NCBI GenBank assembly: GCA_030761205.1
Contig: JAULJL010000032.1
Span: 10,359,134-10,423,133 of the forward strand
DNA: 64,000 bases
Direction: 5' to 3'
DNA from: Fremontodendron californicum
Taxonomy: Eukaryota > Streptophyta > Magnoliopsida > Malvales > Malvaceae
This document shows positions 12,401-24,224 of the stretch, one piece after another; the first letter of the stretch is position 1; each line of letters starts with the position of its first letter. The translations under genes were made by a program, and so were the position numbers. The notes under the pieces are model-generated. The model ran no database searches. It was not told where the DNA came from and saw only the letters and a program-made list of their open reading frames with translations.

Positions 12401-13146
12401 GATTTAAAATGTTGCTAGAACTATCTTGTTCCATATACATAGTGAAGGTACTAAAAGTGTTTAGCATAGAGGAATATAAGAGTAGATCCTTGCTATGTTA
12501 CATATCATAAACATAAACAAAATGCTAAAAGGGTTTAGCAAGAAGATACTTGTCTATGTTGTATTACATGAATCTCTCCAAAGGCAGAGATCACATGGAT
12601 ATAATATAACTTGTTGTGACAATTGCATCTATCATATACGAATGCTATATATTATAGTAGGTTTTTTCTAGTACATGGAGTGGCTGGAAATCATATAGAT
12701 GGTTATTTCACATTAGCTATCAAATTTACAAGGATGAAAGCAAGTTTCAAATTGTAACATTTTATTCTAAATAGCGGAGTGGTCGGTTTGAAAGAGTTTC
12801 AAACACGACATAATCACAAATTTACAACCTAAGCCAAAATTTAACTCTTTGTCTAAAGCGAAAAAATAGGCGGCTTGGATCAATAAAGTTCAAATCTTTA
12901 ACTCAATGATTATGAGAATTGTTAAGAACAATGGAGCCATTGCGTAAGCAAAAGGAATCAAGACTTCATCAAGTATCCAAACATGTATTGATGCATTACC
13001 ATTTGATTATGGAGATAATCAAGAGAAATGGTACAAAAGTATAGCAAGTTCCTACAAAGGATAAACTAGTATATCCTTTTACTATGTCATTATCCCATGA
13101 TTATCGCATGAATGAGTTCGATATTGGATACCAAGACGATTGACAT
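9500..13146 (+). pseudogene. Old degenerate Ty1/copia internal region (leader, gag and pol remnants)
   Basis: No long reading frame survives, but copia pol can be followed in order through many stops and frameshifts. A GAG-pre-integrase-like stretch lies near 10723-10780 (CHCRLGYINK-like). An integrase-like DRGGEYL sits near 11094-11115. Reverse-transcriptase pieces include LLAIIAYHD...KDIKTIFLK near 11970-12040 and a YVDDI-like stretch near 12260. The leader near 9620-9720 resembles the leader of the family A element near 22665-22800. I found no 5' LTR or primer site, so the left end is truncated or too decayed to see. The 3' LTR starts at 13147. Confidence 0.7.
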
Positions 13147-13695
13147 TGTTGGTGTATGCCCTAAGACCAATCAGGCTATGGGATACATGTCATATTAAGT
13201 ATTACTATTATTAACTAAAACATTCTTTATCTAAAAGTTTTGTATAAATATTTGATATTACTCGTCTAATAAAGTTCGTGGAATAAATATGCTTTGCAAG
13301 GGAATTACAATAAGTTGGAATTATGAGATCATCATTGCATCAAAGCATTATTCCTAAATTGTTCATAGTCAATGCGTTGACAAGATAGGACATTGATAAA
13401 GCTACTAAGATAGGCATATGGTTATGCTCTTGCTTATGAAGCAAGCAACTAATCTCATAGGTTAAAGTTTGGACAAAATTAAGCTAACATGTGGATGCTT
13501 GTTACAAGAAAAAAGTTTACTGAACATGACTCGATATGAGACTGTCACTTAGTAGTTCAATTAGTGTTTGTGGCAACATTCTCATGTAGTGGTTGTATAA
13601 GTGATCCTCTGACTTGAGATTACTAATGATCTTATATGAGGATTATTATACTTTGATTTTACCTTACTTATGGTCCTAATCATGGATGCTCTAGT
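13147..13695 (+). repeat. 3' LTR of the old copia element, first part
   Basis: Begins TGTTGGTGTATGCC and is alignable to the LTRs of the family A element. It breaks off after ...GGATGCTCTAGT, where family A inserted, and resumes at 35439. CTAGT (13691-13695) is the left copy of that insertion's target duplication. Confidence 0.75.
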
Positions 13696-13951
13696 TATTG
13701 GTATATGCCCTAGAGCCAATCAGATTGGGCATGGGATATACAGTTAATAAAGCAAACCCATCATAATCTATAGTGATACAAGGTTTTCCTTCATGTTAGT
13801 ACGACAATAAAGAGTTATTAAGTACTAATCGGATGAAGCCCATGGAACATACTGGCCTTGCAAAGGAATTATAAAGAGTTATTGTGAGATCCTTATACAT
13901 CAAACGCTTGTTCCTCAAACTGTTCCTGGTCATCGTATTGTCAAGATGGGG
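13696..13951 (+). repeat. Family A 5' LTR, part 1
   Basis: The first 256 bp of the 5' LTR, matching 33053-33306 of the 3' LTR. It is interrupted at 13951/13952 by the solo LTR and continues at 18905. Confidence 0.85.
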
Positions 13952-14679
13952 TGTCGCAACCTAAAAAATAACAAGTCTCATCGCAAGATTTTATTATTCG
14001 TTAAGCGTGACATTAAAAAGACCGAGGAAAAAATCGACTTAATTCCTCTAGAAAAACAAAGGTTTTGAAAATAATCTTGAAAAAGACATGTAGTCGCCAC
14101 CAATTTTTTTTTGCTAGGTGTGATCGGCCACCTATTAAAACCAGTTTTATAAAACATTTTAAAATTAATTAAAACAATTTTTTAAAACCAATTTCAAGTC
14201 TGCGTTTTAAACCAGAGAAATCAAAGAAGCGGGTTCGGAACTCGGTTACGTGTGGGGAAGGATTAACACCCCTACAATGCTCGTATAAAACGATACCTTA
14301 TTAATTGTGTGTTATCTCAAGTCTTGGTAAAAAGTCGATTTTTAATTTGGTATTTCAAGTTAATTCCCAATTTAAAGAAAAATTATTTCATTTTTTAATT
14401 GAAAATGATCCGGAATTTATTAATTCAAAATTTTCTTATATTTCCCAACAAGCGTGGCAAAATATAAAATTTATTATTATTTTGGAAAATTTTTCGAACT
14501 ATTCTCGTTTTAAAGAAGATATTCCGTTATTAATGATAATTGATGATATCCTCCCCAGCAAACCCGGCAGAGAACTCATGAATTATTTTAACTCGAGAAT
14601 ATCTTTATTTTATTGAAAATCATTACCTTTTTCAAAACATTTTAAAAAAATATATGAATATGAATATGTGTGACATAAA

Positions 14680-15085
14680 TAAAATGACATAGCAAAGTCT
14701 AGATAATATAATGCAACCTAAATGGTATGATATAATTTAAATGTCTTAGCATATTCTAGATGAAATGAAATATCCTAAGTTATATGATATATTCTAAATG
14801 AAATGACCTAGGTAACATGATATATTCTATATGAAATGTAATATCCTAAGTCATATGATATCTTCTAAATGAAATGAAATGACCTAGGTAACATGATATA
14901 TTCTATATGAAATGTAATATCCTAAGTCATATGATATATTCTAAATGAAATAAAATATCCTAAGTGACATAATATATTCTAAATGAAATGAAATGACCTA
15001 GATAACATAATATATTCTATATGAAATGAAATGACCTAGATAGCATAATATATTCTATATGAAATGAAATAATTTAAATGACATG
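14680..15085. repeat. Tandem repeat of about 38 bp, around ten units
   Basis: Units read roughly GAAATGACCTAGGTAACATG followed by ATATATTCTATAT, with variants TAATATCCTAAGTCATATG. They lie inside the solo LTR and decay toward 15120. The array is non-coding. Confidence 0.75.
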
Positions 15086-17689
15086 GCAAATATAAATGAT
15101 ATGGCATATAATCTAAATGATATGAAATGACATGAAACATAAAATAATGCTAACATATAATATGCATGAAAATAAAAATAATAATGCATGAACATAGTAT
15201 ATGCTAAATAATATGACAAAAATAACTAAATAAAAAGCATAGGATATCATGAAATATTCAAAACCATATAACAATTAATATAATATCAAAAATTTAAATC
15301 AAAGATAATAACACCATCATGAAAATTAACATAGAAAAACTCACATATTATATAGTATGCATGAATATGGAAAATGCAATGCATGAGAATGTATTTTTTC
15401 TTTTAATTAAGAAAATCCGTATATCTAAAAAGATATCTGGCTACCTTAGGAAAATATATCAAATTAAATATTCTAAAACCAAAATACTTTGTGATTGTTT
15501 GAAAACAATTTTGAAAAGCTTAGATTAAAAGTAAAAACTTAGCTAAACCATTTTTAAAAAGCTCTATTTTCCTAAGTTTAAAATCTCGGACTTGACCACC
15601 CTTAACCCGAGATTTAAAAAATAATTTTTAGAGTTCAAAAAGGCTTAAAAGCTACCCTAAGTTAGTAGCTAAACTTCCTAATCAGCCCCCTCTAAGTAAC
15701 TTAACCAAAACAGAAAAATGATTTTCCTTCAAATTCAATTCTGCCTCTACTGTCTAGTTTTAAAGCACGATTTTTTACCCTATTTTTAAAAATTCAAAAA
15801 AATCTAAAATGAATACTGGAGACTCAGGACATGTAAAACTACACGGGAAAAAATCATCTTAATTTGTTGATTAAAGATGGTTGCCCAGAAAAATCGGGAA
15901 AGTATGACTACTGGGTGAAAAAAACTGGTTTGCCAAAACACATTTTTTGCCTTTGATAAAATCATTTAAAAATCAAAGTAAAAATGTTGGAGACTCTCCT
16001 AGAGACCTACAAACATTAGCTAACACTTTTGAAAAGTTAGACAAAAATTGGCTAAGTAAAAAAAATCACAAAGGTAAAATAATCAATTTGACAACTCTTT
16101 AATTGTCCACAAGTATGCTCAAAATGAGCATGACTTTGAACCATTGAGTGGTCTAAGTCATAAATCATATGAAAATGACATGAAATGCATGAAAATACAG
16201 CAAATATGATGCATGAAATGCATGATTTAAAACCTAAATGACATGAAAAATGCATAGCATCAATAAAATGACCTAGACCTAAATGAACTTGCATGACATT
16301 TAATGCAACCTAGGTCTAAAATGCATGAATATGCATGGCAATACAAGCAAAACCTAAATCTAAAGAATGCATGGCAATAACACAAACATATAGCATGCTT
16401 AAACAAAATACACAATCAAATATCATGAAAATGCAAACCTATCAACTAGCATAACAAAAATGCACACACAAAGCTTAAAAGAGAGGGGTAGCCGAATGGT
16501 CCCATACTTTAAAATGAGCATGGCATTTTCACAAACACATGATATACTAACATGCAAGATTAAAGAATAATACTAAAATCATGCAAATATAAAGTAAAGG
16601 CATGAAAATCAATAGGCATTTTCACAAACACATGGATTAACAAAATGTAAAACATAAACAAACTTAAAACATTCTGAAAACAGAAAATAAAAAATGCAAG
16701 ACAAGTAAAATAAACATGATAACAAGATAATAGACTCAAAAATGGAAACAAGCAAGCAACTAAATCCAAACAAGCTTCATGTTTATGTATTTGAAGAAGA
16801 TTTAAAGCATCAAAACTTGTTAAATATCACTAATAACATGAAATAAAAAACAAAACAACAACTACACTAAAAAAAAGGCCATTCGGCCACCCCTCTAAGT
16901 CATGAAAAAAATTTTCTCAAAGCTTTTTCCAAGAAAGTATAAAGAAGAACTTGAAGAAGAATATTAAAAACACTTATTTTAAAAAGAAAAATCAAAAGAA
17001 ACTCACCAAAATAGTAATCAAAACAACAAATCAAGAATAGAAAATCAAGGAAAGTGCAAGAGTATGGTGCTTAAAGCAACCTCTAAAAGCTATATTGCAA
17101 GCTTTTTCTCTTCTAACTTTCTTTTCTTTTCTAAACTTTTCTTTTTGTCTTTCAAAAATGGAGAGAAAATCCACCAAACAAGAGAGTGAATAGCTGAAAA
17201 TGAAAGAGAGACCCCCTTCCCCTTGTAGTGGCCCAATGGCCTTCTAAATGCTAGGATGTTGTCATTTTTCCTTCAACCAATTTTGATCCAAAGGCTATTA
17301 ATCCAAGATGTTTAAAATGTGAAATTATCACCCTTAGATTAGGTAATCAACTATCCACAATTACAGCTGTTCAAGAATCTTAAGCCATTATGTTGACATT
17401 CTCCCTCTTCATGCATTGGTCCATATGGCTCAATTACAAAGGCTTGATAAAAAAAACTACCTTCCTCTTCATTGTTGGCCTTTTGATTAAAAATTAGAAA
17501 ATATTTGCCCACCATTGGGCCTTGGCCGATTGACCCCTCATCTTCCAGCCCAATCTCCATTTTTTCAAAAGGCAAGAAAAGCCCTTTTCGATTTCTTGTG
17601 TAAAATGATCTTTTTGCCCCCCGAACATAAATAAATAGCAAACGAACTCCAAATTCAAATTTTCTTTTTTCAATACTTACAAAATAAAT

Positions 17690-18250
17690 TAAAAAAATTG
17701 AATTCTGGAGGTTTTCAAAATTTTTCGAGCCCATTTGCTATTTATTTGGATTTTTTTTTCCAAAATTACCCTTTTGTACTCCCAAACTTTACCATTTTTT
17801 AAACGAGCTTCAAATCCAGATTTTTCTTCACCAATCTCTTCCAAATAATTTAAAAGTATGATATGGAAGTTTTCATAATTTTTGGAACTCATTTGGTATT
17901 TTTTTCGGGATTTATCTGCTTGAATTACTACATAGTGGGCTCGGGATTTGGCCATTTTGCAAATGAACTTCGAATCCAAATTTTCTTTCGCCAATCTCTT
18001 CCAAATAATTTAAAAATGATATTTACAAATTTTCAGAATGTTTGGAGTTTATTTGCTATTTTTTCAGGATTTATCTTCTTGAATTTCTGCATAAGGGACC
18101 CGGGATTTGACCATTTTGCAAACAAACTCCAAATCTGGATTTTCTTTCGCCAATCTCTTCAAAATGATTTAAGAATGAGATCTGAAAATTTTCAAAATTT
18201 TTGGAGTTCATTTGCTATTTTTCCCAAATTTTCCAATTTTGCATTTTTGC
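17690..18250. repeat. Tandem repeat of about 159 bp, about 3.5 units
   Basis: The landmark CATTTGCTATTT recurs at about 17732, 17890, 18050 and 18209 (spacings 158, 160, 159). It is followed each time by a CTTCGAATCC/CTCCAAATC block and CCAATCTCTTCCAAATAATTTAA. One plus-strand frame stays open through the array (17863-18444), but it is repeat-derived. Confidence 0.8.
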
Positions 18251-18904
18251 CTCCGAAACTCAATTTTGCTCAAAACAAGTTCAATTTTCAGATTTTCTTC
18301 AAACTGAGCCTTGGGCTATCCTTTTTTAATCACTCCTCATCAAATAGGGGCTTTAGTCTTACCGAATCGGCCCATTTCTGTAATTCTTCCAAATTTCACC
18401 GAAATCCACCAAAAATCCTAATTTTCGATTTTCTTCCGAATTGACTTTTCTTTCAGTTTTTCTTTCAAGTAGCTTCTCCATTACCTGTAGTCAGTGCTTA
18501 TATTTAATTTGGAATCTTCAATTTCGACAAATTTGATCGTTTAAGCACTTTTCCACAAATTTCCCGAACTAAGGTTTCCTTTCTACTAAATCTCCTTAAC
18601 CGAACTTCCGAACTCCATATCTTTTGATGTAGACCTCGGATTATCAAAATTCTTTCGCCATTTTTCAATTGGACTTCAAATCTTGATTTTGAAAGTGGTT
18701 GACTTTTTTAGTAGTTGACTTTTTGGGATTGACTTTTCGGGGTTGACTTTTTTTAGTTTATTTTTTATGCTCGCCTTCTTAGACCAAGTCTCGGAGTACC
18801 ACCTTGTAGGATGAAAAAAAGTCTTTTTACATTCTGAAACATCAATTTAGAAAGAAAACATACCTGTTTTAGTGGTTCGGACAAAATTAGGTGTCTACAC
18901 GGGG

Positions 18905-20975
18905 TATTGGCAATGCTCAAAGACTAGTATATGTTAAGCCTTCTTACTTATGAAGTAAGCAATCGATCTCATAGGTTGAAGTATGAGGGATACTTGGGAT
19001 AACATGTAGGTGCTTGTCTATTGAACAAGTTCACTGAACACGGCCCGCTGTGACAACACCTTTTGGTATTGTCACTCTAGTGTCTATGGAAATGTTCTCA
19101 CGTTCCAATCGTGTAAATTAGTCCTTGGACTTGAGATACCTGGTCATCTTATATGGGGAGTGTAATACTTTAATTCCATCATGAACGGGTCCCAATAAGG
19201 GATGCTTATGATAAGGTGGTTTAGGGTATAACATAAACTATAAGAAGATGGATGAGTAATCCAGAGAGGATTCACCACTCCAAGTGACATCGGAGACATA
19301 TCTCATCGGTTCTTGGCTTCGGTTAACTTGATAAAGTCTTTGGCCAAAGTATGATGGATTTAGGAGAAATTGTTTCTGTAAATTCATAAGGTTAACCATA
19401 GGCTACAAGAACTAATATGGATTGAACATGAGTCGACACTACACCATGATCATGGGCTATCCGGGATATATGGTGGAAGGACCGTATTACACTGATAGGC
19501 TGGTTATTGAAAGGTTTAAATGAGGTCACTTTGACTTCTCAACATTTAGGTGGTCATGATGGGTTTCTAGATCTCGTTCTTGATCTATGAGTATAAGTTA
19601 ATGAGATTAATTTATATGCATTACCAACAAGTTGAGAACCTAATGGGTCACACATAAAAGGACGGATATGTTGGATTAAACTCGAGATTTAATTAAGTTG
19701 GACTTAATTAAATAAAAGGTTAATATGGAGGAACTAATTGAATAAGATTCAATTAAGGCATCTTAAGACATAATTTGGATTTATGAAATCCAAATATAGA
19801 TAAGATGTCTTAACAAGACAATGTAGATAAGCTTGTCTTAAGTAGACTATGTCTAATTGTAGACATGTCTTAAGATAAGTTGTCCTGGCCGATAAATTTG
19901 AGTTGTCCGGAGTGAGAAAAAGTTTCTCATATTTAAAGAGTTTAATTATGAATTAAATTCTACCAACTCATATTTAACTAAACCGAACTTGGACACTATA
20001 AGAAATGAACTCGGCCAAGTGTACTAAATGTTAGTAGTTGACTAGAACTTGGTTAGTTAGAAAGGAAGAGATTCCTTTTAAGTGGGAGTTTTATATTAAT
20101 TAGAGAATTAATATCATTCCTTTAAGTGTGGCCAGCCAAAAAAGAAATACTATTAAGATGGTATCTATTTTTGGCAATTAAATGGCTTTAATGTGTTTTC
20201 AAAGAAGGAAAGAAAAATAGGTCTACTTTCCTAGGTTAAAAACATATTGTTCGGTTATAGTAAGAGTGGGCAGCCGCACAAAGTTTTTAAGAGGCTTGGA
20301 AATGCCATGAATCCTTATTAGGGTAAGAAAAGGCATTTGGCTAAATAAAATATAATGATAGTCGCAACACTATATGTGGGTCCTCTTCTTGGTTTTTTCG
20401 TGATAACAAAAAGCTAAAAGAAGAATTGTTCTTCAGGAGATTACGCTTAAGTGAAAAACATGGGGATTCTTTTACGCTTAAGTGAAAAACATGGGGATTC
20501 TACCTTTTCATTTTTCCATGGTTTTTGAGAGGATGTTTTACCAAGAGAAAATGATTTTCTTTCTTGAGTAAAATATGTTAATTAGCCATGGCAAAAATAA
20601 AATTGAGAGAATAAGAAAGTAACCTTTTGATTTTGATCAAGAGATAAGCCTGCTGGCACAGGTGAATCCCCGAGCCTTATGAAGGTTCCAATAGCCATTC
20701 GTGTGGATCACCATTGGAGGGAACACACTTGAGTTGCTTATGGCTTCGGAGATATCGTGAGTAGATCATCTCTAATGCATTCGTGTTTGGATCTGCACAC
20801 TTGGGATTATGATATCTTGAGTAGGTATGAACACTAAATCATATGGATGATTTATTGTTTTATTTGTTTTAAACCCGTGTAAATCGAAATCCATAGATCC
20901 TGTGGTATCCGGGTGCTTCTTTGATTTACCTTCCGCTGAGTAATTGGTATGAGCATAAGCCCGGATTTCCCAATA
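18905..20975 (+). repeat. Family A 5' LTR, part 2
   Basis: It continues the 5' LTR and ends ...GATTTCCCAATA, one base before the primer site. It differs from the 3' LTR by scattered substitutions and by a tandem duplication of a roughly 30-bp TTACGCTTAAGTGAAAAACA block near 20442-20502 that the 3' LTR has only once. Confidence 0.85.
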
Positions 20976-20976
20976 G

Positions 20977-20989
20977 TGGTATCAGAACC
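20977..20989 (+). promoter_or_regulatory. Primer-binding site of family A (initiator tRNA-Met)
   Basis: TGGTATCAGAACC is complementary, with one change, to the 3' end of plant initiator tRNA-Met, the usual copia primer. It lies one base after the 5' LTR. Confidence 0.85.
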
Positions 20990-23900
20990 AATATATTGTC
21001 GATTACATGAGGTTTATGCATGTCAATTATTGATTTTGTGATTTGTTGAAAAAAATTTTATTTTCTTTAAATCTGTAAAATCTGGGCAGTTAATGTTTTG
21101 ATGGTTTAATCATGTTTAAAAATGTTTAAACGGTAAATTAAGATTGTTTTAATTAACCCGGATTAAATCCATTAAAAAGTCTTAGCAAATCTGACAAGTT
21201 TTGATGCCTAAAAATGTTGTTTTGAGTCCGATTTGAGGGCTGATTTGGGGCTGTTAAAAACTGATTTTCTGGGTGTTTCAAATCTGAAAATTTTATGTTT
21301 TATACTTCCATTAAAGTTTCTAAAAATATTTGGGTTAAAACGGTTTAAACAAAATCATTTTTGGGTTTAAAACGATGTTACAACAATGATGAAAATTTTT
21401 TGGCTGTTTTGTAGGGTTTCCTGTGCCTTAAAAATTCGAGCATGAATGTAGAAACGCTCCACAAGTTTACTGAAAATTTTGGACAGTATCTTAGGTGAAT
21501 ATGACTCATTTTTTATGGCTGGTTCGGGCATGGAACATGGCTGGAACAGCAGCAAACGTTGCTGCACATAGACCATCCAAACTACGGCACCAATGAGGCA
21601 ATTGTTGTCGATTTGCTTGCTGCCATGAGGGGTGACCAACAACACACTTTGGGGAATCTAGCAGCCACCGAATGTGGCATACAACAGCCTAATCATGGGT
21701 GGGCAGCAGTCATACGATGGCCAAAGAGGTTGCCTACGCCTAGGACACTAAGTGTTAAAGTCCTACTTCAAGATGGAAATTGTTTCCTAGTGGGAGTGTG
21801 ATTCCTAAAAGTTAGGAAAGAGTTTTAGTATGATTAGGTAATTGCTATCTAATGAGATTGAAGTTCCTAAGTGTTAGGATAGGTTTCAAACTCTTTAAAA
21901 TTCGGTTTAAGACAAACTACCTAAAAGTTAGGTAATGTGCGTTCCTAAAAGTTAGGAATTTAATTAAAAGTGTTTTAATTAAAAGAACCGAGATTGCTAA
22001 AATAATTTGATAAATTGTCTCAAACGATTTGGTGGCATTTATGCAAATGATACACAAGATTACCAAGTGATATTGACTATGCATGTTTATTATTTCATGC
22101 TTATAATATGATTATGTATGCATGAGGATGGTTATGAACTAGACCTTAGTACGACTAGGTCATGGATGGTTAAATTTTAGTTTTTGGTATTTTTATAAAT
22201 AGGATCTGTGTACCCTGCCCTCTCTTTTCATTCCGAGTTGTAAATTCTCTTCTTACCTAACTCCCCTCGAATGTAACTCGGGGTTTCTATCAAAAGTGTA
22301 AATGTTATATTTTTATAGATTTAGACTTAGGCTAGAATTTGAATTTATGTAATTCCAAGACTGTAAGGAGACAAAGACGCCAAGAAGAGATGCCCAAGGA
22401 GATCACCATCAAGGCTTATGAAGATTGTGTATGGTATCTGTTCGGAATTTGACCAACTAGTTTTCTAATGGCTCAAGGAAACTAGACTAGAATAAAGTCC
22501 ATAATCATCCTAGTATATTGCATGAGATAGATTTATTTTTGAAGTTATATAATTGATATATAAATTGAATAAATGCTATGAATGACAATCAACCAAGCAA
22601 AGCAACGAGACCTTAATAATTAAATGAAATCCCTCATTAAAATATTGAGTCCATTCTTCGCATGATTAAGTTGCCTTCCACCATCTTAACAAGATAACCA
22701 GAGTTCCTACCGCGGGAGACTTGTTGAGTCGCTCAAGGTCTACCTTCCGTACGAACATGCTTGAGTTAATAAAGGTGGGTCTTGCTCAACTAAATGTTAT
22801 GTTATTCGGATGCGTCAAACTTGATCGCATAACACTTAGAAGCAATGGTTAGGCGAAATGCATATGATGCATTTAGGCAAGGAGTTGTCCCCTAACTGAT
22901 CTAGGAGCTGCATAGAGATGCAATTGGTAAATTAAGTTACCTACTCATTTAGTTTCTACATGGCTTATTGAGACGCTTAAGGTCATGGAGGGATGAAAGG
23001 GGTCTTAGCACATTATGAAGTTTAAATGTTAAATTTCTCGAAATAGTAGATGAGGGCTATTATTTTGATAAAATAATGAGAATAATCATTAGAGTAACAA
23101 AACCTGACTTTAATGATTACTATATGTTTTTATTAACTATTATAATGTATTGGTTCATATAGAACAAACACAAGATGACTAGTAAACTATCACTGAGAAG
23201 CATAATGATGCTAATAAGTTAAATGGGCCAAACTCCATTGATTAGTCCCATGATATTAAGATTGTCTTAATATAAATGAAAATGCTTATGTTCTTAATAA
23301 CCCTATCAGAAAAGAGCCTGTGGCTAATACATCTAAGGAAGTTGGGGCAACATATCAAGTTCATATAGATGACCTTGATCAAGCCACATTATGATGTTGG
23401 CTAGCATGGTGCCTAAACTCCAAAATTAGCACGTGGCAATGAATACTCATATTATCATCCGAAACCTTATAAAATTGTTCTTATAAGGATAATCACACTG
23501 AGAAGTTCGACATCCCTAAGGAATTGTTCCAAAGCAAGATGTCAGAAGGTAGCTTTGTGAGGCCTCATGTGATGATAAGATGATAACCCGACTTGAGCAA
23601 CTTAGATGGGTCTTGTATCATGATCCAAGCAATGACCTTATACTTTTTTATGAAGAAAGAAAAAGGCATTGATAAGGGAACATGACATCCTTGTGTAAAA
23701 CTAAATCACTAGAGGATAAATTGCAAGACTTACATTGATATGATCAAAGGAAAGAAGCTTAGAGAAACTTTGACTGCAAATATACTTAGAGATTAATTCA
23801 CTCCTCTAGGTATATACCTTGTTTTTGTTACTAAATATGTATGACATACTTTTGGGACCAAAGCAAAGGAGTAATGAAGATGGACTATGGGAGATGGCAA

Positions 23901-24224
23901 CCTCTATGATATTGATCATAACTTGCCTTCTTGTTTAATGTTTTTAAAACATTGTTTTGATTAATTAATAAACATTAGATGTTTATTTTGGCAATCATGT
24001 GCCAATTAGAGAATGATATAATTATGTTTTGAACATATTTATTATGTTGGGCATTGGATGCCATGCATTGATTCATTCCTCTTAAATAAATCATTTATTA
24101 TAGAATTGTTCTATATGGTGGTCTCTTTATTTTCAAATATATTACTTGCAATAGTATTTAAGAATACTAAACGACCTAGTAACTTATGGGATTCAAAAAT
24201 AGTTTTCGAATCTAATTCCCTTAA
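20990..24224 (+). other. Family A internal region: leader and decayed gag
   Basis: The leader has no convincing gene. It carries repeated CCTAAAAGTTAGG motifs (21800-21970) and a stretch at 22200-22700 also present in the minus-strand family B interior near 53660-54060. Around 23340-23720 a decayed copia gag can be read through stops: pieces resemble LMLASMVPKLQN and a KELF...KMSEG block of UBN2-type gag. Integrase, reverse transcriptase and RNase H are absent. Confidence 0.6.

Larger units (their letters stand above)
13952..18899 (+). mobile_element. 4.95-kb solo LTR, Ogre/Tat-like (tentative)
   Basis: It begins TGTCGCAACC and ends GGTGTCTACA (TG...CA). The flanks are TGGGG (13947-13951) and CGGGG (18900-18904), a 5-bp target duplication with one change. 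Deleting it restores the LTR sequence seen intact at 33280-33330. It has no gag or pol motifs, and its two ends are not repeats of each other, so it looks like one LTR left by recombination. LTRs near 5 kb are typical of Ogre elements of the Tat lineage. The stretch near 14220-14280 (GGTTCGG...GTGTGGGGAAGGATTAACACCCC) resembles what I know of such LTRs. A coding-free LARD-type element is the alternative. Confidence 0.65.

Noticed and set aside
17351..17994. Minus-strand frames of 127 and 101 codons
   Set aside because: These overlap the same repeat-rich LTR, have no family motif, and run antisense to the other chance frame.
17863..18444. 193-codon open reading frame
   Set aside because: It lies inside the 159-bp tandem repeat of a solo LTR. 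The frame is open only because the unit length is a multiple of three, and the peptide is repetitive and low-complexity.
21367..21801. Overlapping 80-92 codon frames on both strands in the family A leader
   Set aside because: They are short, opposing and without family likeness, in a non-coding retroelement leader.
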